From positions 1-64,000 of the forward strand of contig NZ_JAVKPK010000005.1 of assembly GCF_031461075.1 (NCBI RefSeq): 64,000 bases of DNA. The letters are read 5' to 3'. This document shows positions 8,405-18,044 of the stretch, one piece after another (within the stretch, counting starts at the first letter, position 1; every line of letters starts with the position of its first letter). The translations under genes were made by a program, and so were the position numbers. The DNA comes from Methanosarcina baikalica (GTDB taxonomy: Archaea; Halobacteriota; Methanosarcinia; Methanosarcinales; Methanosarcinaceae). The notes under the pieces are model-generated. The model was not told the DNA's origin and searched no databases. It saw nothing but the letters and a program-made list of their open reading frames with translations.

Positions 8405-9577
8405 TCAAATAAGATAAGACCTGAGGGGCGGGAAGCCGTTAAAGCTCACAGAACTGTAACTTTGAGTGTACGCGCCTGTTGTAAAGATATATACGCGGTT
8501 TCCTTCTCTCATTGTGTGGGGGAAGGCATATTTGTATTGCTCGTAAAGAATATCCATGCTGTCGCAGGTCGGACCCGCAAGGATTACTTCTTCGGCACAA
8601 CCTTTTTTATCGCAGAATATAGGGTATTTAATGCATTCATCAAGGGTCTCGATAAGGCCCCCGAACTTGCCGATGTCAAGATAAACCCATTTGTACTGGT
8701 TGAATCTGGCCTTCTTGGAGATCATTACGACTTCACTTACGATTATACCTGCATCGGCTACAAGAGAGCGCCCGGGTTCTATAATAATTTCAGGCAGCTC
8801 TTCCCCAAAGTCTTCATGTAAAAAGCGACGGATTTCCCGAGAATATGTCTCAAGATCATGAGCCTGTGCCTGATATTTTGCAGGAAAACCCCCACCAAGA
8901 TTGATCATCTTCAGATGGATGCCTTTTTCAGCCACGGCCTCAAAGAGGTATTTACATTTGGAAATTGCATTGTCCCACTGGCCAATGTCCCTCTGCTGGG
9001 AACCAACATGGAAAGAAAGCCCATAAGGCTCAAGCCCCAGTTTTTCGGCCTTCAGAATAAGCTTGTATATCAGGTCAGGGTGCGAACCGAATTTCTTTGA
9101 AAGAGGCCAGTCAGCACCGTCACTTTCAGTGAGTATGCGGAAAAATACTCTGGAACCTGGAGCTCTTCTGGATAATTTCTTCAAATCACTCTCAGAGTCA
9201 GTAACAAAAAGCCTCACTCCCTTTTCATATGCATAAGCTATATCCTTTTCTTTTTTGATAGTATTGCCGTAACTGATCCTTTGAGGTTCTATCCCGAGCC
9301 CGAGCAGCTGATCAAGTTCGTAAACCGTTGCCACATCAAAATTGGAGCCTTTGTTTTTCAGGGCAAGCACAACCTCGTCCATAGGGTTAGCCTTTACAGC
9401 ATAGTGAATTTTTGCAAAGGGCATGTGCTCTACCAGATTTTCGTAACTTTGCTCTATCTTTTGCAGATCAACGATCAAAAATGGTGTTTCTTTATCCCGG
9501 GAGAACTTTTTAATTCTGTTAAAATCGTCTCTTGCAACGAAATCCTCCAGCGGAAACTCATAATGCTCTTTTCTCAT
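8405..9577 (-). CDS. PLP-dependent ornithine/lysine decarboxylase family protein
   Basis: A 390-residue fold-type III decarboxylase (alanine-racemase-like barrel plus beta domain). The PLP lysine is Lys62 in AVKANP. Other family motifs are FHVGSQ near 195, the glycine loop GGGFP near 227, EPGRSLVADAG near 262 and the active-site cysteine in GPTCDSMDILYE near 334. It most resembles the ornithine/lysine/arginine decarboxylase branch, making a polyamine precursor, rather than diaminopimelate decarboxylase. Substrate cannot be fixed from sequence alone. The next gene upstream on the same strand encodes an amino-acid permease, but a 500-base gap separates the two. Confidence 0.82.
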   Translation of the reverse strand: MRKEHYEFPLEDFVARDDFNRIKKFSRDKETPFLIVDLQKIEQSYENLVEHMPFAKIHYAVKANPMDEVVLALKNKGSNFDVATVYELDQLLGLGIEPQRISYGNTIKKEKDIAYAYEKGVRLFVTDSESDLKKLSRRAPGSRVFFRILTESDGADWPLSKKFGSHPDLIYKLILKAEKLGLEPYGLSFHVGSQQRDIGQWDNAISKCKYLFEAVAEKGIHLKMINLGGGFPAKYQAQAHDLETYSREIRRFLHEDFGEELPEIIIEPGRSLVADAGIIVSEVVMISKKARFNQYKWVYLDIGKFGGLIETLDECIKYPIFCDKKGCAEEVILAGPTCDSMDILYEQYKYAFPHTMREGNRVYIFTTGAYTQSYSSVSFNGFPPLRSYLI

Positions 9578-9848
9578 ATCTACTCCCTTGTTAAATTTAA
9601 ACTGATCCGTAATTAAACTTATGCTAATTCTGATTAATAATTTTTAGAATCTAATCGGTTGTATCAATTATTGAATCCATAATGAATTATTTTGATAATC
9701 CGTAAAATAAAGCGATTCAAATAGGATTTAATGTATATAAAACTAATTATTGGTGAATATAAAGATGCCAAATTAACTGAAATCAATAAATATTTAAAAT
9801 AAATAGTCACATTCTCAAAAAAAGCTTTAATAAGCTTCTTTTAGTTAT

Positions 9849-9940
9849 TAAGGAACGTAAAATCCCTTACAAGCCCACAGCGCAAACGAGAAATCGTAGA
9901 TGATCCAAAAATATGCATGGGCGATTTTCACCCATAAAAA
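9849..9940 (+). ncRNA. candidate structured RNA with three small hairpins
   Basis: In order: TAAGG/CCTTA (9849-9869), ACGA-GAAA-TCGT with a GNRA-type tetraloop (9886-9897), and ATGGG/CCCAT (9917-9935). A TATA-like CTTTAATAAG (9825-9834) stands about 25 bases upstream on the plus strand. The span lies in the 510-base gap between two minus-strand genes, so it could instead be leader RNA of the decarboxylase read on the minus strand. No homologue is visible in the window. Confidence 0.4.
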
Positions 9941-10089
9941 AGAATATTATAGGCTTGAGAAAGAATCGAGACATATTGTAATGATTAATTGGCAATAAAA
10001 GCTTTAATTTACAATATTTTGGATAAATAATCTGTATTAAGCATTTTTACAGCAGGTCAATTTTCAGAACTTAATGAAAAATTATACAA

Positions 10090-11427
10090 TTAAGCAGGCA
10101 GGCCTTTCTTTCGGGTTTTGAGCAGCACTATCAGCACACTGATCCCTATGAGAACAAGCCCATAAGCTATGACTTCCGCATTTAGTCGGGAAAAGAGAAA
10201 TACGATAGAAAGGGCACTAAGCGACGGAAGCAGGGGCAGGCGGCCAACACTAAAAGGAACTTTAAAAGGGCGCGTTCTTGTAGGGTCGGCATAACGGAGC
10301 TTTATAAGGGAGAGGTTGACCATAAAAAAGACAATAAAAATCATAAAATTAGCAATATTTGCTACTGTCGTAATATCCCTAAGCAGGACAAACAGGATTG
10401 AGAGGCATGCAACTCCGAAAATTGCAACCCATGGAGTCTGGTAACGGCGGTGTACTCTTGAGAGGCTTTTTGGAAGCGAACCCGCATATGCCATGCCGTA
10501 AACAATCCTTGACCCCCCAAGCATAACTACGAGTACCGTGTTCATCGTAGAAAAAAGGGCAATCCAGGATAGAAGGACAAAAGCACCATTCCCAAGCTCG
10601 ACAGCTGCAACATCCGCAAGCGGGACAACTGAAAGGCCGAGAACCCGAAAATCGAGCACGCTTACGGCTGTTACTGCCACACAAATATAAAGGAAAACAG
10701 TAAAGAATATGGCAATAAGCAGGGCTTTAGGAGTCGTGTTCTCTGCATTCTGTGTCTCCTGCGACAGCCTTACAATGTCTTCAAAACCGAGAAATGCAAA
10801 AAAAATCAACGTCGAAGCCTCAAATATCCCTGTAAGTTCCGGCGCCTCAAAATAATTTACCGTACCAAGGTAAGGGAGTCCCACGTAAATAATAATTAAA
10901 AGTCCCAGAAGTTCTATCAGAGTTATGAAAATAGCCAGCCTTGCAGATTCCTTTATTCCATAAACCATGATAAGACTAAGGACAAAAAACAGGCTCACCG
11001 CTCCTACTAGATTTCCACCTCCGAAAATGGTACTGAAATACCTTCCGAACCCAAGGGCAACTGCAGAGCTGGTTATTACCACAACCCCAATGACGAGCAG
11101 CCCCACAAATAGGCCCACACGCTCTCCAAACGCTCTTTTTACAAATTCATATTCAGCTCCTGCCCTTGGATACATGGAAGAGAGTTCCATATAACTCAGG
11201 GCCGAAAGCGCAGCAGTAGCTCCTGCAAACAGAAAGGAAAACCAGACCATATTGCCTGCAAGCCCCGCAGCTTTTCCTATCAAGACGTAAATTCCGGCTC
11301 CCAGAATGTTGCCAATTCCTACCAAAGTAATTTCAAGTAAATTCAGTTCTTTTTTTAGTTCGGCCTCCCCTTCCATAAGAAACTCCTGCATCTTAAACTT
11401 GAAATTCAGGAATATAGATATAAACAT
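10090..11427 (-). CDS. APC-superfamily amino-acid permease
   Basis: An integral membrane transporter of up to 445 residues with about 12 hydrophobic segments. The N-terminal family signature GIGNILGAGIYVLIGKAAGLAG near 37-58 and the AGAEYEFVKRAFGERVG motif near 90 are typical of basic and neutral amino-acid permeases. The frame opens at 11427, but the methionine beginning MEGEAELKKELNLLE (residue 18) gives a more usual N-terminus. The substrate is unknown; proximity to an amino-acid decarboxylase suggests but does not prove a basic amino acid. Confidence 0.85.
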   Translation of the reverse strand: MFISIFLNFKFKMQEFLMEGEAELKKELNLLEITLVGIGNILGAGIYVLIGKAAGLAGNMVWFSFLFAGATAALSALSYMELSSMYPRAGAEYEFVKRAFGERVGLFVGLLVIGVVVITSSAVALGFGRYFSTIFGGGNLVGAVSLFFVLSLIMVYGIKESARLAIFITLIELLGLLIIIYVGLPYLGTVNYFEAPELTGIFEASTLIFFAFLGFEDIVRLSQETQNAENTTPKALLIAIFFTVFLYICVAVTAVSVLDFRVLGLSVVPLADVAAVELGNGAFVLLSWIALFSTMNTVLVVMLGGSRIVYGMAYAGSLPKSLSRVHRRYQTPWVAIFGVACLSILFVLLRDITTVANIANFMIFIVFFMVNLSLIKLRYADPTRTRPFKVPFSVGRLPLLPSLSALSIVFLFSRLNAEVIAYGLVLIGISVLIVLLKTRKKGLPA

Positions 11428-11665
11428 AAATATGGGCGTTAATGCCTATTAAAAAGACTGTTTCATGAAATGACTATGATAAGACTCCTATTCACCCGGT
11501 TCTCAAAAGAAATTCATAGAATGATTTTTTTTCCCCACAATAATACTCAGTTCCCTAAATCATGTTTAATTTCAAACATTCTATACCATAGAAATTGTGT
11601 TTCTTAATTTCTGTTAAAAACAAAATAACATAAAAATTAAACATTTTAAGCCATCAGAGATAAAA

Positions 11666-12520
11666 ATGAAGATTGAAAGGTTAAGCTCAGTTGCTCGCTC
11701 CATAAACCTTGCTTATCCCACAAACAGGGCGATTGTAATAATTACCCTCCTTTTTCTCCTGGGAACCACAGGCCTTCAACTTTTCCTGGGGGAAGAGATT
11801 TCGTCGGCTTCGGATTCCGGCTTAAGGGCAGGAGTATCGGTATTTCTTGCCTGGGCATTTGCAAGGGAGCTGGATACTGACAATGAGCTCTCAGCTTTTG
11901 TTGCGGCTTTTTTGGGTTGTGCAGGGTTCCTGCTTTTTCCTTCCCCTTTCCTGCTAGCCCTTTTTCTGGAACTCCTGCTTATCCGTATAATAAACCGGAG
12001 TACAGGCCTGGCTGCAAAAACTTCCGATTCTCTGGTGATACTTCTGCTTTCAGGCTGGATTTCATTTCAGGGAGAATGGCTTTTCGGCTTATTTACAGCA
12101 CTTGCATTTTTCCTGGACTCTTTCCTTCCGGAACCCAATCGGTGCAACCGCATTTTTGGGGGCATCGCATTTCTAATTTCATTGTTCGTTTTTATGAGAA
12201 CTGCAGGAAAAGAAAGCATTTTGATGAATACACAGTTAGGGTTATTCATGCTTGCAGCAGCTTTCCTATATATTCCACAGCTTCTCAGTTCCCGGAAAAT
12301 CAAATCAAGAGGAGATCTTACAGGAATTCCTTTAGACCCGCTTCGCATCCATGCAGCTCAACTGACAGCTCTGTTGAGTGCAGTTTTATTCGCAACCCTA
12401 AAAGGATGGGCAGGAGTTGAAAGCCTCATGCCTTTATGGGGAGCGTTTTTAGGGATCTCCCTTTATGGATATTTACACATGCTGCTGAAAAGGTTATGTA
12501 AGGTCTCTCGGCCAGATTAA
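11666..12520 (+). CDS. polytopic membrane protein of unknown function
   Basis: A 284-residue protein with about seven hydrophobic segments (for example 24-42, 77-105, 120-150 and 161-180) separated by short polar loops. I recognise no family. The start ATG has a weak upstream purine stretch. It is isolated: a divergent permease upstream and a convergent flavodiiron gene downstream. Base composition is like its neighbours. Confidence 0.75.
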   Translation: MKIERLSSVARSINLAYPTNRAIVIITLLFLLGTTGLQLFLGEEISSASDSGLRAGVSVFLAWAFARELDTDNELSAFVAAFLGCAGFLLFPSPFLLALFLELLLIRIINRSTGLAAKTSDSLVILLLSGWISFQGEWLFGLFTALAFFLDSFLPEPNRCNRIFGGIAFLISLFVFMRTAGKESILMNTQLGLFMLAAAFLYIPQLLSSRKIKSRGDLTGIPLDPLRIHAAQLTALLSAVLFATLKGWAGVESLMPLWGAFLGISLYGYLHMLLKRLCKVSRPD

Positions 12521-12606
12521 CTGCAATATATTACCGGACTGAAATAGCCTGAGTGCATGCTTAAAAGGTTCTTCAGGCATGAATCTTTAGGCAGAGACTT
12601 TTCAGG

Positions 12607-13788
12607 TTATGATTTCATTTTTTGAGCAAGCTCCAGGCCTATTTCCTTAACCTTTGTTAAGTCTTCTTCCCTGGCTCTGCCTTTCACCTGAAGGGTTCCC
12701 ACAATCTCCATTTTCGAAGGTACCAGAATTTCCCCTGCCTGTTTAAGTGCGCCTCCGCCCCAGCCAAAGGACCCCAGTACAACCCCGTACTTTGCAGGCG
12801 GATTGAGAGCTTTTACCAGGTATGTGCCGTAAAGGGCAAGAGGGTGCATGCCTCCAAGGACGGTCGGAGCTCCAAGGATAATAGCACGCGAATCGACCAG
12901 TTCCCTTGCAACGTCTCCTATGTCAGAGACTGCAAGGTCATAAATTCTAACATTTATACCTTCTTTTAGTAAGGTTTCTGCAATTGTCCTGATCATCTCT
13001 GCTGTGGAACCCCACATACTAACATAGACGATAAGGGCTTTATTTTCGGTCTCTCCTGCAGTCCACTTTGCATAGGGTTCAAGTATACGCTGTGGATTTG
13101 TGTAGATAGGTCCATGACTGGGGGCAATGATCTCGATCTCAAGGTCCTTTATTTTTTCAAGAGCTTTTGCCCCCATTTTCCCAAAAGGCATCATGATTTC
13201 CCCATAGTAGCGTTTTGCCAGAGGAATAAGGTCTTCAATATCTTCATCGTAGACTCCCTGAGCAGTATGAGCTCCGAAAAAGTCACATGGGAAAAGAACT
13301 TTGTCTTCAGGCAGGTATGTGAACATGGTTTCAGGCCAGTGGAGCCAGGGCGCTTCTATAAAACGAAGGGTTTTTCCCCCCAGCTCGAGGCTATCTCCAT
13401 CAGCAACAATTTTAATCCGAGCTTCAGGCAGCTCGTGGTAAAGACTTGCCATTTTCACGCCTCTTTCCGTCGTAACAAGCACCGAGTCAGGAGCCCTATC
13501 CATGATATAACGAATTGCACTGGAGTGATCGGGCTCGGCATGGTTCATGATAAGATAATCCAGCTTTTCCAGGCTGGAAACCAGGTTTATTTTCTCTTCG
13601 AATTCCTTTTCAAAACCAGGATTCACGGTATCGATAAGGGCCGTTTTCTCTTCTCCTTTCACAAGGTAGGCGTTATAGCTTGTCCCCTGAGGCAGCGGAA
13701 TCAAAGCATCAAACATTCTGCGGTTCCAGTCTTTTACACCAACCCAGTAAACATGTTTGGCAATTTCAGGAATATTGTAAATCTCCAT
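12607..13788 (-). CDS. fprA: F420H2 oxidase / flavodiiron protein
   Basis: A 393-residue A-type flavoprotein reducing O2 to water with electrons from coenzyme F420H2 (known for methanogen FprA). The N-terminal metallo-beta-lactamase-like domain carries the di-iron ligands in NHAEPDHSSA near 80-90 and further His/Asp ligands near 145-165 and 225. The C-terminal flavodoxin domain starts at ALIVYVSMWGSTAEM near 253. The open frame extends upstream to 13980, but the methionine at 13788 starts the conserved domain and has a strong GGAGGAAAAAT box. It probably protects the anaerobe during air exposure. Confidence 0.9.
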   Translation of the reverse strand: MEIYNIPEIAKHVYWVGVKDWNRRMFDALIPLPQGTSYNAYLVKGEEKTALIDTVNPGFEKEFEEKINLVSSLEKLDYLIMNHAEPDHSSAIRYIMDRAPDSVLVTTERGVKMASLYHELPEARIKIVADGDSLELGGKTLRFIEAPWLHWPETMFTYLPEDKVLFPCDFFGAHTAQGVYDEDIEDLIPLAKRYYGEIMMPFGKMGAKALEKIKDLEIEIIAPSHGPIYTNPQRILEPYAKWTAGETENKALIVYVSMWGSTAEMIRTIAETLLKEGINVRIYDLAVSDIGDVARELVDSRAIILGAPTVLGGMHPLALYGTYLVKALNPPAKYGVVLGSFGWGGGALKQAGEILVPSKMEIVGTLQVKGRAREEDLTKVKEIGLELAQKMKS

Positions 13789-14045
13789 ATTTTTCCTCCA
13801 TCCTCCCTGACGAATAAAAATAGATCGAAATAAGAAACAGATAGAAATCTCTGGCTGCTCTATCAATCTGATAACTATTTTTACTGAATGACTATATTGT
13901 ATTCGTTCAATATATTTATTAGGCAAAACCCTTAACTTGACATCTCCATTTAATGAGAAAAATAGAATTATGCAAAACAATGCAAAATAAAGCTGCGTTG
14001 CCCTTTAGTCATAATATTTTTTTCGAAAAATTAAAAAAAGAAAAA

Positions 14046-14055
14046 CTTTATATAG
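14046..14055 (+). promoter_or_regulatory. TATA box upstream of the glutamine synthetase gene
   Basis: CTTTATATAG preceded by an A-rich BRE-like stretch. It would place transcription start near 14080 and leave a leader of about 115 bases before the ATG at 14197. I do not see a GGAA-N6-TTCC NrpR operator nearby. Confidence 0.5.
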
Positions 14056-14196
14056 ACAGCAGTCAGTTATCTTCTTCCTATCACGTAAGAATTCACAAAA
14101 TTATGGTTAATGTGGCAACGAGTAAGCCTAAAAAAGTTCAGTATTAAAATAAGGCTTTGATACTTGGATATTCGAATTAAAAAAGAAGGGATAATA

Positions 14197-15717
14197 ATGA
14201 AAACATCATCTGTAGAACTGAATCCGAACAAACTGGTACAGTACCTCAATAAACCAGCAAGCGAATTCACCAAAGAGGACATTATAAAGTTCGTCAAGGA
14301 AAACGGTATTAAAATGCTGACTTTCCGCTATGTTGGCGGGGATGGGAGACTTAAAGCTCTCGCCTTCGTTATTAGAGACGAAGAGCACCTTGACAACTTA
14401 CTTTCAGCCGGGGAGAGAGTGGACGGATCAAGTCTTTTTTCATACATTGAGGCAGACTCAAGCGACCTCTATGTCATGCCTAAATACAGGACTGCCTTTT
14501 TAAATCCTTTCGAAGAAATCCCCACTCTGGACATTCTCTGTTCCTATTTCGACAAGGAAGGAGCCCCCCTCAAAAGCGCTTCTGAAACCGTCATGAAGAA
14601 GGCTGGCCAGACCCTGACCGAGAAGACAGGCTATGAACTTCAGGCAATGGGCGAACTCGAATACTACATCATTGCCGACAAAGATGAAGTCAACATGAAT
14701 TTCCCGGCCGTTGACCAGAGAGGATATCACGAATCTAATCCCTTCACCAAATTCGACCAGCTAAGGAAGGAAGCAATGTTGTACATCTCCGAAGCTGGCG
14801 GAAAAATAAAGTACGGGCACTCTGAAGTAGGGAATTTCACCGATGACAATTACTACTACGAGCAGAACGAAATCGAATTTGAGACTGACACACTTGAAAA
14901 CAGTGCCGACCGTCTGCTTATTGCAAAGTGGATGCTCAGGATGCTTGCCGAGCAGTATGGTGTAAGGGTCAGTTTTGCCCCGAAGATCACTGTCGGGAAA
15001 GCCGGAAGTGGGCTGCACGTCCATATGAAACTCCTGAAGGACGGAAAGAGCGTTATGGTCGAGAATGGTGATGTTAGCGACGTTGCAAAGCGTGCAATGG
15101 CTGGCATTCTTGACATCGCAGCAGGAATTACTGCCTTTGGAAACAGGATCCCCACATCCTACCTGCGCCTTGTTCCTCACCAGGAAGCTCCTACCAACAT
15201 CTGCTGGGGAGACAGGAACCGCTCTGCCCTTATCCGCGTGCCCCTTGGCTGGTTCTCCGAAGGATCCAGCAAGATGGTGACTATCGCCAACCCTAACTAC
15301 GGCGAGGAGCTCAGGAACCACAGTTACAAATCAACCTTTGAATTCCGTGCTGCAGACCCTTCAGCTGACCTTTATCTCCTCTTTGCAGCCTTCGCTGTAG
15401 GTATTCGCCACGGGTTTGAGATGGAAAATGCCCTTGAGGTTGCAAAGAACCTTTACATCAACGTGAACATCTTCAAGGACGAACATAAAGACAGGCTTGC
15501 CGAGCTCGAGCACCTTCCTGCTTCCTGTTATGAGTCCGCCCAGGCCCTGAAGAAACAGAAGGATATTTTCATGCAGTACGATGTCTTTACCGAAGGTATG
15601 ATTAACGATACCACAAAAGACCTCGAGGCCCTTGACGACTATCAGCTCAGTGAGAGGCTCTACGGGAAGAACGAAGAAATCAGGAAACTTGTGGACGCTT
15701 ATTTCCACATTGGCTGA
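14197..15717 (+). CDS. glutamine synthetase family protein
   Basis: A 506-residue member of the glutamine synthetase superfamily, normally joining ammonia to glutamate with ATP. Conserved catalytic signatures are present: ELEYYI near 145 and the EQNEIEFET block near 225-233 (metal ligands), GSGLHVHMKL near 270-279, PHQEAPTNICWGDRNRSALIRVP near 325-345 and the FEFRAADPSADLY metal/glutamate site near 385-397. It is longer than the usual GlnA type I enzyme (about 440) because of an extended C-terminus, and Methanosarcina carries more than one glnA-like gene; this may be the less-studied GlnA2 paralogue. ATG 14197 is chosen for the upstream GAAGGG. Confidence 0.85.
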   Translation: MKTSSVELNPNKLVQYLNKPASEFTKEDIIKFVKENGIKMLTFRYVGGDGRLKALAFVIRDEEHLDNLLSAGERVDGSSLFSYIEADSSDLYVMPKYRTAFLNPFEEIPTLDILCSYFDKEGAPLKSASETVMKKAGQTLTEKTGYELQAMGELEYYIIADKDEVNMNFPAVDQRGYHESNPFTKFDQLRKEAMLYISEAGGKIKYGHSEVGNFTDDNYYYEQNEIEFETDTLENSADRLLIAKWMLRMLAEQYGVRVSFAPKITVGKAGSGLHVHMKLLKDGKSVMVENGDVSDVAKRAMAGILDIAAGITAFGNRIPTSYLRLVPHQEAPTNICWGDRNRSALIRVPLGWFSEGSSKMVTIANPNYGEELRNHSYKSTFEFRAADPSADLYLLFAAFAVGIRHGFEMENALEVAKNLYINVNIFKDEHKDRLAELEHLPASCYESAQALKKQKDIFMQYDVFTEGMINDTTKDLEALDDYQLSERLYGKNEEIRKLVDAYFHIG

Positions 15718-16098
15718 TACAAATTCCAGCACTTTAATAAAACCTTTTTTCTTTTTTCCACCAGAAAAATGCATGGTTCCCGCCCCCCAGGGAGAGGAAC
15801 CTGCACAAATAATTTTTCCTCACACCTTTGTAAGATTTTTTAAGAATAACTTCATACGTTGAAGCTTTTCAGAATTACTCTCCAATCTGCTTTTAAGGAA
15901 TAGGTGTCTAAAATTTCGGTCCAATTATCTATTCCGGCTCATGTATCCAGTTATCTGCTCCGCTTCGGAATTTAACTCTTTAATGAAATCCTTAAGTTTT
16001 TATGTAATTTTGCAAACCAGAAGACAACTTTTTGGGTCGGCTTTATCTATTTTAACGGAATCTATAGGGCAAAAGCAATAAAACCCGGATTGATCAAA
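15718..16098. other. intergenic region, possible T-rich terminator
   Basis: T-rich CTTTTTTCTTTTTTCC at 15745-15760, thirty bases past the glutamine synthetase stop, may end its transcript. The remainder holds no gene I can support. Confidence 0.4.
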
Positions 16099-17025
16099 AT
16101 GAACGATGAAAGCAATCCAAAAAACTTAAACACTAAGGAAGGAAAAAGTCCCGAAAAAAATGATCCGAAAATAACGATCATATGTTCTGCCCCAGACCTT
16201 GCCAGCCAGAACATTAAAACCCACCTTTTGAGCCTTAGGGAATGGAAACTTCTTAAACTTCCAGACAACTCCGGATTTTCTACAGCTCGCGAATCAGCGG
16301 ACGGGAAATTCAGGCTTGTCGAAATTGAAGAGATACATGTCTTCCAGGATGGGCTGGATAAGAAACTTGAAGCCGCAGGGCTGCCAGCTTCCCTTATAAT
16401 TTTCGCATCCAAGCATAGAAGTAAGGAGGAAATAAATTCCCTCACCGTGCACTGCACAGGAAACCCTTCGGGAGAGGCACGGCTTGGAGGCTGCCCGAGA
16501 TCACTTGCAGTTTCTTCTCCTGCTGCAATGAAGTCCATTCTGACAGAGATGAAGCTTCTGGTTGATCAAAAAAATCTGAAGTACGATGTTACCCTCGAAG
16601 TAACCCATCACGGCCCTACAGAACTTTCAGTCCCGTCCCTTTATGCCGAAATAGGAAGCACTGAAATACAGTGGAAAGATGAGGAAGCAGGTGAGGTTGC
16701 TGCAAAAGCCATCCTTGCAGTCTCCCTTGAAAAAGTGCCTGTTGCTCTTGGTTTTGGAGGAGGACATTATGCCATGCGTCAGACAGGACTTCTGTTTGAA
16801 ACCGGGATCTCTTTCGGGCACAATTTTCCCAAGTACCAGCTGGAATTCGTGGACGAGGCTCTAGTCAGGCAGGCTGTTGAGAAATCAAAGGCCGATTTTG
16901 CTTATTTTGACCGGAAATCCATGAAAAGCGAAGATCGGAACAGAATTTCCGAAGTCCTTGAGAAACTGGGGATTAAGGTCCTCAAAGAATCCGAGATAAG
17001 GGAAAACTATAGGTACGAGAGTTAA
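16099..17025 (+). CDS. dtdA: D-aminoacyl-tRNA deacylase (DTD2 type)
   Basis: A 308-residue archaeal/plant-type (GEK1, DTD2) deacylase that hydrolyses D-aminoacyl-tRNA, preventing D-amino acids entering protein. Family motifs are LTVHCTGNPSGEARLGG near 115-131, EVTHHGPTELSVPSLYAEIGSTEIQW near 163-188 and LGFGGGHYA near 217-225. Length matches the family. ATG 16099 is preferred over the in-frame TTG at 16090. Single-gene unit. The first 25 residues are a charged, poorly conserved extension. Confidence 0.88.
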   Translation: MNDESNPKNLNTKEGKSPEKNDPKITIICSAPDLASQNIKTHLLSLREWKLLKLPDNSGFSTARESADGKFRLVEIEEIHVFQDGLDKKLEAAGLPASLIIFASKHRSKEEINSLTVHCTGNPSGEARLGGCPRSLAVSSPAAMKSILTEMKLLVDQKNLKYDVTLEVTHHGPTELSVPSLYAEIGSTEIQWKDEEAGEVAAKAILAVSLEKVPVALGFGGGHYAMRQTGLLFETGISFGHNFPKYQLEFVDEALVRQAVEKSKADFAYFDRKSMKSEDRNRISEVLEKLGIKVLKESEIRENYRYES

Positions 17026-17179
17026 AAAGAAAAAAGATAGTAAAAATAAGCTTAGAGATTCCATACTCCAGAAAAAACCCTAATTAAGCTCTTTTTTCAG
17101 TCTTTTCTTTAAAATATTTTTTATGTATTCGTTAATTTACGTGACTTATCGTTTTAGGAACTTATATCGTTTTAGTAAC

Positions 17180-17341
17180 TTATCGTTTTAATTTCATTGG
17201 TTCTCCGCAACACGTTATGTTGCCTGTACAGCAAGTATCCGTAGCACAGCAGGAAGCTCCACACTCGTTTACTACCTTTAGCTCGAATCCGCACCCTTCA
17301 CAAGTAAGAACCTGACCATCTTTCAATTCGCTGCAATTAAT
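17180..17341 (-). CDS. desulforedoxin-like Cys-rich mini-protein with apparent AUU start
   Basis: A 53-residue frame resembling the desulforedoxin (desulfoferrodoxin N-terminal) iron domain: CEGCGFELKVV near 14-24 and ITCCGEPMKLK near 42-52, the CxxC plus CCG pattern that binds one metal with four cysteines. Between them sits a Cys-rich insert (CC...CC) absent from classical desulforedoxin. There is no ATG, GTG or TTG at the expected start. Instead ATT (17341-17339) follows a clean GGGGTGA box by six bases, with an in-frame stop just before. The alternative start is TTG at 17326. Either AUU is used or the start codon has decayed. Confidence 0.6.
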   Translation of the reverse strand: MNCSELKDGQVLTCEGCGFELKVVNECGASCCATDTCCTGNITCCGEPMKLKR

Positions 17342-17510
17342 TTTATGTCACCCCAATTTGTGTGATAGAAAAAGTATGTAGTTCAGGTTCAAACTGCTTT
17401 TGAAACAATGATTCTAAATATTATTCCATGCGGGGAATAAAGACAAGAAAAAGATAAAGGGTATAGAGAAATCGATTTCTCGCACTTCTTTTCTCACACT
17501 CGGACTTCAT

Positions 17511-17624
17511 TCAAATCTGTTGGAAACTTCCATTCCTGTAAGCTTCGAGTTCTTTTGCTATATATGCCAGGGGACTCCAGTAGATATAAGCGATCGGGCC
17601 GCAGATTTCTCTTGAGTTTTCCAT
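17511..17624 (-). CDS. 37-residue hypothetical small protein
   Basis: ATG at 17624 follows a good GAGGAT box by six bases and opens 37 codons ending in TGA at 17511-17513. The product has a central aromatic stretch (IAYIYWSPLAYIAKELEAY). I recognise no family. It lies 170 bases upstream of the desulforedoxin-like gene on the same strand, divergent from the MarR gene. Support rests on the ribosome binding site and the non-random composition. Confidence 0.45.
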   Translation of the reverse strand: MENSREICGPIAYIYWSPLAYIAKELEAYRNGSFQQI

Positions 17625-17999
17625 AACTTTATCCTCGATTTGTATGAAGCCGGGGGTTTATTCTGAAATAAAAGGTGTCTGAGAAATAGTTACATACGAA
17701 ACTAATCTGCTGGCACTCTGTAAGATTTAGATACATATAATAGTTACGGGTTTAACTGAATAAGAGCGGTAATTTGACCTGTTTTCAAGTAAGGACATAA
17801 ATTTCGGAATTAATGAGTTAAGAAAATGTATACAGAACAGATACTGGCAAGGTTTTGCTGCTGGTCGGAAGTAGAGTGGGCATATATTATTCGGGTTATC
17901 TTTAAAAATACGAGAAACCGAAATATCCACGGTAGGTTCTGCCCTGATTTTTTCTTAGCCCTGCTTTTTGGAGCCAGTAAACCCGACAGAACCGAAAAG

Positions 18000-18021
18000 T
18001 ATATAATTAGGATAAACCTAA
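18000..18021 (+). promoter_or_regulatory. marR promoter with overlapping palindromic operator
   Basis: TATA element GTATATAATT (18000-18009) runs directly into the palindrome TTAGGATAAACCTAA (18007-18021; arms TTAGG/CCTAA). A related palindrome lies before lon. This placement suits autorepression by the MarR protein encoded just downstream. Confidence 0.55.
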
Positions 18022-18044
18022 CTAACCAGAAGGATAAGGATACG

